Origin: CBFFRJ01 sp965644225
Lineage (GTDB): Bacteria; Pseudomonadota; Gammaproteobacteria; Enterobacterales; Enterobacteriaceae
Reading direction: 5' to 3'
Length of the DNA stretch: 9,811 nt
Assembly (NCBI RefSeq): GCF_965644225.1
Contig: NZ_CBFFRJ010000164.1
Coordinates: 1 to 9,811, forward strand
Shown here: in pieces, positions 7,232-9,811 of the stretch
Position numbering within the stretch: the stretch's first letter is position 1
How the letters are laid out: the number at the start of each line of letters is the position of its first letter
The notes under the pieces: model-generated
The model's database searches: none
What the model saw: only the letters and a program-made list of their open reading frames with translations
Told to the model about the DNA's origin: nothing
Program-made: the position numbers and the translations under genes

Positions 7232-8566
7232 TTATCCTTTGCTTGAGGCGTCATCCGGCAGGTCCGGCGGCAGCTGCGTTTGATAACCCGCCTCTGACAG
7301 CAACTGATAGACCTGATGCGCGGCGGTGTTGAGCGCCTTTTCTGCCGACTGTTCGCCGCTCAGCGCCTTGTACAATTGGAGTCCCAGTAGTGCGTTAATC
7401 TGGGCGGACTCTTTAACCGGACTGATAATCTGCGCCTTGTCGGTGGCTTCTGTTAGCGCGGGCAAGAAGTTGAGCGGATCTTTCGCCACCCCCACCAGGT
7501 CGGAACGGACCGGTACGCCGCCGGCTTCATACAGGTACACTTGGTTGGCCTGCTCTTCATACCATTTGAAGAAATCCAGAGCCGCCTGCTTGTTCGCCGC
7601 CGGAATATTCTGCGGAATACCTCCAACCCAGTGCCCGGCGGCATAAACGCCCTTTCCGCCGACCGGATGCGGAATAACGGTGACGCCATATTTATCCGTA
7701 ACTATGGAGCTATCCGGGTTACTCAACGGACCGCGACCTGCCGCCACAATATTCGCCTGTGCGGCTTTTCCGGTGGAGAAAAGCTGAATTAGCTCCCCTT
7801 GGGTTAATGCGCCAGGATTGCTGTAACCCGCTTTTGCGATGGCAATATAGTATTTAAGTCCGCGCAGTGTTTCCGGGCTATTCAGAATGATATTAAAGTC
7901 ACCTTCGCGCGGGTTCTTAAATATCCCACCTCCGACAGAGAGCAGGAAGGGTGAAATATCAAAAACGATATCCTGTGGGCCTCCGCGAATCAGGAAGCCA
8001 TTCTGACGCGGCGGCTTATGCAGTTTTTTTGTGTTTTCGTTTAATTCTTCCCAGGTTTTCGGCGGGGTCAGCCCGGCTTTCTGGTAAATATCTTTGCGAT
8101 AATAAAACAGCTGCGGATTCGCGGTCACCGGGAAGGTATAGAGATCGCCGGATTGTTTATTGAAGACCTTGCGCGCATTATTCCAGTAAAGCGCATCACC
8201 AAATGTCAGGACTTGTTCTGGCAGGTGATAACTGGCCTCAATGCTTTTAATAGGTGTCAGAAAACCGCCGCCGTAAAACTCACCTAACCAGTTGATATCA
8301 ATCATCGTGATATCATAGACGCCGTCTTTAGCCCGCACAGAACTGCGAATTTTATCGAGTAATCCGCTGTAGGGCACCGCATCGATGCTGATGTTATTCC
8401 CGGTGTCATGATTGTATTTTTCGACCGTTTTTTTGAAACCATCGAGCCACGGCGACTGGTTGATAACGATTTTAACGTTGGCTGCATACGCGGTGGATAA
8501 AGCAGGTAGCGCCAGCATGGTTAATATCGCCGCACCGGAAATACGAAAAAAATGGTTTCTTGCCAC
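7232..8566 (-). CDS. Extracellular solute-binding protein family 1 (sugar ABC importer)
   Basis: A 444-residue periplasmic binding protein and the first gene of the operon. The start is GTG at 8566, with GGGGAG about 10 nt upstream; no ATG is better placed, and the next one falls inside the signal peptide. Residues 1-28 form a Sec signal: a basic N-terminus (Arg3, Arg8), a hydrophobic core AAILTMLALPAL and a cleavage site after Ala-Tyr-Ala. The mature part begins ANVKIVINQSPW. It shows the family-1 pattern, including YDITMIDINWLGEFYGGGFL for the first lobe and PVTANPQLFYYRKDIYQKAG for the lobe hinge. These features match CUT1 sugar-binding proteins. It presumably captures the sulfated substrate and delivers it to the two permeases. 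The ligand cannot be predicted from the sequence. Confidence 0.93.
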   Translation of the reverse strand: MARNHFFRISGAAILTMLALPALSTAYAANVKIVINQSPWLDGFKKTVEKYNHDTGNNISIDAVPYSGLLDKIRSSVRAKDGVYDITMIDINWLGEFYGGGFLTPIKSIEASYHLPEQVLTFGDALYWNNARKVFNKQSGDLYTFPVTANPQLFYYRKDIYQKAGLTPPKTWEELNENTKKLHKPPRQNGFLIRGGPQDIVFDISPFLLSVGGGIFKNPREGDFNIILNSPETLRGLKYYIAIAKAGYSNPGALTQGELIQLFSTGKAAQANIVAAGRGPLSNPDSSIVTDKYGVTVIPHPVGGKGVYAAGHWVGGIPQNIPAANKQAALDFFKWYEEQANQVYLYEAGGVPVRSDLVGVAKDPLNFLPALTEATDKAQIISPVKESAQINALLGLQLYKALSGEQSAEKALNTAAHQVYQLLSEAGYQTQLPPDLPDDASSKG

Positions 8567-8595
8567 AGGTTTTTACTCCCCAGGTTATAAGTCCG

Positions 8596-8620
8596 CGGAT
8601 TCAAGTTCGAACTGCAACGC
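8596..8620. repeat. 25-bp dispersed repeat, copy A (interrupted by the MITE-like element)
   Basis: Positions 8596-8620 match 9166-9190 at 23 of 25 bases (core AAGTTCGAA; both end TGCAACGC). In copy B the sequence continues directly with TAAGC. In copy A the same TAAGC appears only at 8795, after a 172-bp insert. The layout recalls the end of an IS30-family element, but that assignment is a guess. Copy A lies only 30 bp from the binding-protein start codon. Confidence 0.6.
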
Positions 8621-8689
8621 CAGGCTGTGTCCCGTAACTATTTTTTGTACAGTTCAGCATTGGTATGGCAGTGCAAAAAATTCTCTTAA

Positions 8690-8717
8690 GCTATAAAGAA
8701 CGTCCGGAATAGCTCAA
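8690..8717 (-). promoter_or_regulatory. Weak candidate promoter inside the MITE-like element, facing the operon
   Basis: On the minus strand TTGAGC (8712-8717) and TATAGC (8690-8695) are separated by 16 bp, each matching the sigma-70 consensus at 4 of 6 positions. A transcript would start about 115 bp before the binding-protein gene. This is a by-eye match in AT-rich DNA, and similar matches occur by chance. Confidence 0.2.
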
Positions 8718-8742
8718 TACTCAACCAGAAATCACATTCCGG
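8704..8742. repeat. Inverted repeat CCGGAAT / ATTCCGG
   Basis: CCGGAAT (8704-8710) and ATTCCGG (8736-8742) are perfect 7-bp arms 25 bp apart, inside the MITE-like element and adjoining the hairpin at 8743-8765. It could be a structural part of the element or a protein-binding site. Confidence 0.4.
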
Positions 8743-8765
8743 AAAAGATTCCTACTGAATCTTTT
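8743..8765. repeat. Perfect hairpin AAAAGATTC / GAATCTTTT
   Basis: Nine-base perfect arms (8743-8751 and 8757-8765) flank a 5-nt loop, inside the MITE-like element. The stem is AT-rich. Read rightward it ends in TTTT, so a weak terminator is conceivable, but it has no GC-rich core. Internal hairpins are common in MITEs. Confidence 0.5.
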
Positions 8766-8793
8766 GGTATGCAGGGAGGTTAAGGGACGCAGC

Positions 8794-8940
8794 CTAAGCC
8801 GCCTGCCTTAGCTCTGCAAAAACCACTGAAGGCTGGCGGAAACCCGGACAGTCCATGCAGGGAAAGGAATCAGGGCTGTTTGGTCTGTCTGACCGTTCTG
8901 CATCGAGCTTGAAATGTATTGCCCATACGCAACATGTCAT
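8794..8940 (-). CDS. Hypothetical 48-codon ORF or remnant, unrecognised
   Basis: An ATG at 8938-8940 opens a 48-residue frame ending SFPCMDCPGFRQPSVVFAEL, then RQAA and TAG. The stop falls exactly at the outer edge of the MITE-like element, so the frame may once have been longer. No ribosome-binding site precedes the ATG, and a stop codon lies immediately before it. Cysteines occur at positions 3, 4, 28 and 31. No family is recognised. It could be a decayed gene end or chance. Confidence 0.15.
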   Translation of the reverse strand: MTCCVWAIHFKLDAERSDRPNSPDSFPCMDCPGFRQPSVVFAELRQAA

Positions 8941-9165
8941 CTATCTGTAAATGGCAGGTGTAGCGGTATCTGGTGCAACTATTCAGTAATGCAGATGAAA
9001 CTAACTTACGGAAATAATCGCTGTCTATAACTTAGATAGCATAACTTATGCACTGTATGAATATGTTGAAAAAAAGAGAGGTTAGTTATCTGTTTTAAAT
9101 GAATATTTTATATTCACCGACCGTATATTCACACTATTGCAATGCTTAGTGAAATAATTGATTGA
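8795..9165. other. Largely non-coding stretch upstream of the operon
   Basis: Apart from the weak 48-codon frame at its left side, no gene, tRNA or recognisable RNA is seen. The left half is mixed in composition. The right half (about 8990-9165) is AT-rich and holds a palindrome and a direct repeat (9101-9132). It may preserve part of the original upstream region of the operon or be leftover insertion-sequence DNA. No convincing sigma-70 promoter facing the operon was found in it. Confidence 0.5.
9101..9132. promoter_or_regulatory. AT-rich palindrome overlapping a 9-bp direct repeat, possible binding site
   Basis: GAATAT-TTT-ATATTC (9101-9115) is a perfect 6-bp-arm palindrome. TATATTCAC occurs at 9109-9117 and again at 9124-9132, a spacing of 15 bp, close to one and a half helical turns. 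Such paired half sites suit a transcription factor, but the nearest intact gene in a suitable direction begins more than 500 bp away. Confidence 0.25.
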
Positions 9166-9190
9166 CGGATTTAAGTTCGAAGTGCAACGC
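9166..9190. repeat. 25-bp dispersed repeat, copy B (uninterrupted)
   Basis: Matches copy A (8596-8620) at 23 of 25 bases in the same orientation and continues into TAAGC (9191-9195), the sequence found beyond the MITE-like element next to copy A. It abuts the probable left end of the IS3-family remnant that begins near 9195-9200. Confidence 0.6.
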
Positions 9191-9265
9191 TAAGCGGTAA
9201 TCCCCCCGAAAAACCGGCGTGTTCATAAGTAGAATTTTCTCGTCATCTGAACCGGGGAGATTTCT

Positions 9266-9436
9266 ATGAAAAAATCACGTTTTACCGACAACCAGATCAT
9301 GGCCATCCTGAACCAAGCCGAGGCCGGAACGCCGGTGGTTCAACTGTGCCGCGAGTATGGTATGAGCAATGCCAGTTTCTATAAGTGGCGCTCGCGCTTT
9401 GGCGGGATGGATGTCTCCATGATGACCCGCCTGAAA
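9266..9436 (+). pseudogene. IS3-family orfA, 3'-truncated
   Basis: An ATG at 9266 with GGGGAG about 7 nt upstream opens MKKSRFTDNQIMAILNQAEA, then GTPVVQLCREYGMSNASFYK, then WRSRFGGMDVSMMTRLK. This is the helix-turn-helix (HTH_Tnp_1 / transposase_8) orfA protein of IS3-family elements, in which WRSKFGGMD-type text follows the recognition helix. After Lys57 (codon 9434-9436) the match ends; the leucine zipper, the frameshift site and orfB are missing. The frame continues to 9523 through a palindromic joint and antisense IS30 sequence. The left end of the element, with a C-run at about 9202-9207, probably begins near 9195-9200. Confidence 0.8.
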
Positions 9437-9437
9437 G

Positions 9438-9466
9438 GGCTCTGTCGCATTAACGGCGGCAGAGCC
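9438..9466. repeat. 11-bp-arm inverted repeat at the IS3/IS30 joint
   Basis: GGCTCTGTCGC (9438-9448) pairs with GCGGCAGAGCC (9456-9466) around a 7-nt loop. The single non-Watson-Crick position would be a G-U pair in RNA. It sits exactly between the truncated IS3 orfA and the truncated IS30 transposase and matches neither family's coding sequence. It may be two fused tips of a lost element. Confidence 0.5.
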
Positions 9467-9707
9467 GCTGCCAATGTGCTTACAGATAGCGCTGATCTGC
9501 TCCGAGCTCCACTTCCAGCATAACCCTCTCTCAACGTAAAATGCCGTCTCAGGGCTGATAACGCGCTTCGCCGCCCGCCGTCGCCGGTCATCACTCAACC
9601 GCTGAGCCTCTTCTGCTGAATAACCGCCAGCAGTCCCGTTGCGCCTGACCTCCCGGGATACAGTGGACTTACTGACGCCAACACGCTTGCTGATCTCCGT
9701 GAGGCTA
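9467..9707 (-). pseudogene. IS30-family transposase, fragment truncated at both ends
   Basis: Reading leftward from 9707 the frame gives SLTEISKRVGVSKSTVSREV, then RRNGTAGGYSAEEAQR, then LSDDRRRRAAKR and WKWSSEQISAICKHIG. This is the N-terminal helix-turn-helix and linker of an IS30-family transposase, with the usual VSKSTVSREVRRN recognition helix. The first codons are cut by the IS5-type element, whose tip abuts at 9708. After HIG (about 9467-9472) the frame enters the palindromic joint. The DDE catalytic core is missing. Confidence 0.82.
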
Positions 9708-9722
9708 GGCAGTGTCCCTTAA
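9708..9722. repeat. Terminal inverted repeat of the IS5-type element
   Basis: GGCAGTGTCCCTTAA marks the outer tip and overlaps the transposase stop codon (9719-9721). It is preceded by TA (9706-9707) within the IS30 coding sequence, and CTAG spans the joint. The same tip, with small changes, bounds the MITE-like element at 8623-8794. Confidence 0.55.
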
Positions 9723-9811
9723 TTGCATAACCTATTGTAAAACAATCGGATGCAACCCAGCTTGACCATTGAAAGATAATTCCTCGCCGTTTTGTCGTAA
9801 CGTGTTGCAAT
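9719..9811 (-). CDS. IS5-type transposase, C-terminal end (continues past window)
   Basis: The last 30 codons of a minus-strand gene enter from the right edge: IATRYDKTARNYLSMVKLGC followed by IRLFYNRLCN and a TAA stop. The KTARNYLSMVKLGC-type ending is typical of IS5-family DDE transposases of the IS427-like kind. The stop overlaps the terminal inverted repeat. The element is inserted into the IS30 transposase at a TA. Whether the whole element is intact cannot be seen. Confidence 0.7.
   Translation of the reverse strand: MATRYDKTARNYLSMVKLGCIRLFYNRLCN

Larger units (their letters stand above)
8623..8794. mobile_element. 172-bp MITE-like element with IS5-type terminal repeats
   Basis: The ends form terminal inverted repeats: the left tip GGCTGTGTCCCGTAAC (8623-8638) and the reverse complement of the right tip, GGCTGCGTCCCTTAAC (8779-8794), agree at 14 of 16 bases. 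A third relative, GGCAGTGTCCCTTAA, ends the IS5-type transposase remnant at 9708-9722. The flanks are CA on the left and TA on the right, consistent with a duplicated TA target in which one copy has mutated. The inside has no coding sequence but has two further inverted repeats. Uninterrupted target sequence exists as copy B at 9166-9195. The element is most simply a non-autonomous derivative mobilised by the IS5-type transposase. Confidence 0.62.

Noticed and set aside
8584..8614. Promoter TTGCAG...TTATAA or TTCGAA-16-TATAAC just before the binding-protein gene
   Set aside because: The first pair is spaced 21 bp and the second has a poor -35. The implied transcript start would fall at the ribosome-binding site.
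8596..9190. CRISPR or tandem-repeat array suggested by the two 25-bp copies
   Set aside because: There are only two copies, about 570 bp apart, and no regular spacers or cas genes; they fit insertion-sequence ends better.

Overview
The window looks like enterobacterial (Enterobacterales) accessory DNA. The insertion-sequence fragments read like enterobacterial relatives of IS630, IS110, IS21, IS3, IS30 and IS5, and the genes show normal gammaproteobacterial ribosome-binding sites and tight operon spacing. This assignment comes from reading the translations and no database was searched. A plasmid or genomic island is likely, but the window does not prove either.

Left part (1-1310). The 5' end of a minus-strand gene for a DJ-1/PfpI-family protein with a twin-arginine type leader runs off the left edge. 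It is followed by a mosaic of three transposase remnants abutting one another: an IS630-family C-terminal part (minus strand), an IS110-family C-terminal tail (plus) and an IS21-family left end with the first ~37 codons of istA (plus). None is intact.

Central part (1316-8566, all minus strand). A compact six-gene operon, in transcription order: solute-binding protein, two membrane permeases, ABC ATPase of the MalK/UgpC type, and two sulfatases. Gaps are 5 nt, a 1-nt overlap, about 20 nt, a 1-nt overlap and 55 nt. The transporter is a CUT1-type carbohydrate importer. Both sulfatases carry the Cys-x-Pro-x-Arg active-site motif and neither has a signal peptide. The simplest reading is that a sulfated sugar or glycoside is captured in the periplasm, imported intact and desulfated in the cytoplasm. 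The substrate is not determined by the sequence. No sulfatase-maturation enzyme, regulator or glycoside hydrolase is present in the window.

Right part (8567-9811). The DNA upstream of the operon is broken up. Only about 30 bp separates the solute-binding-protein start from a 25-bp repeat that recurs about 570 bp away. That repeat is split by a 172-bp MITE-like element (8623-8794) whose terminal inverted repeats match the end of an IS5-type element entering at the right edge. Then come about 370 bp of mostly non-coding DNA, an IS3-family orfA fragment (plus), an 11-bp-arm inverted repeat at a junction, an IS30-family transposase fragment (minus) and the IS5-type transposase tail (minus). The operon is thus bracketed by insertion-sequence debris, and its original promoter appears to have been displaced or rebuilt by mobile DNA.
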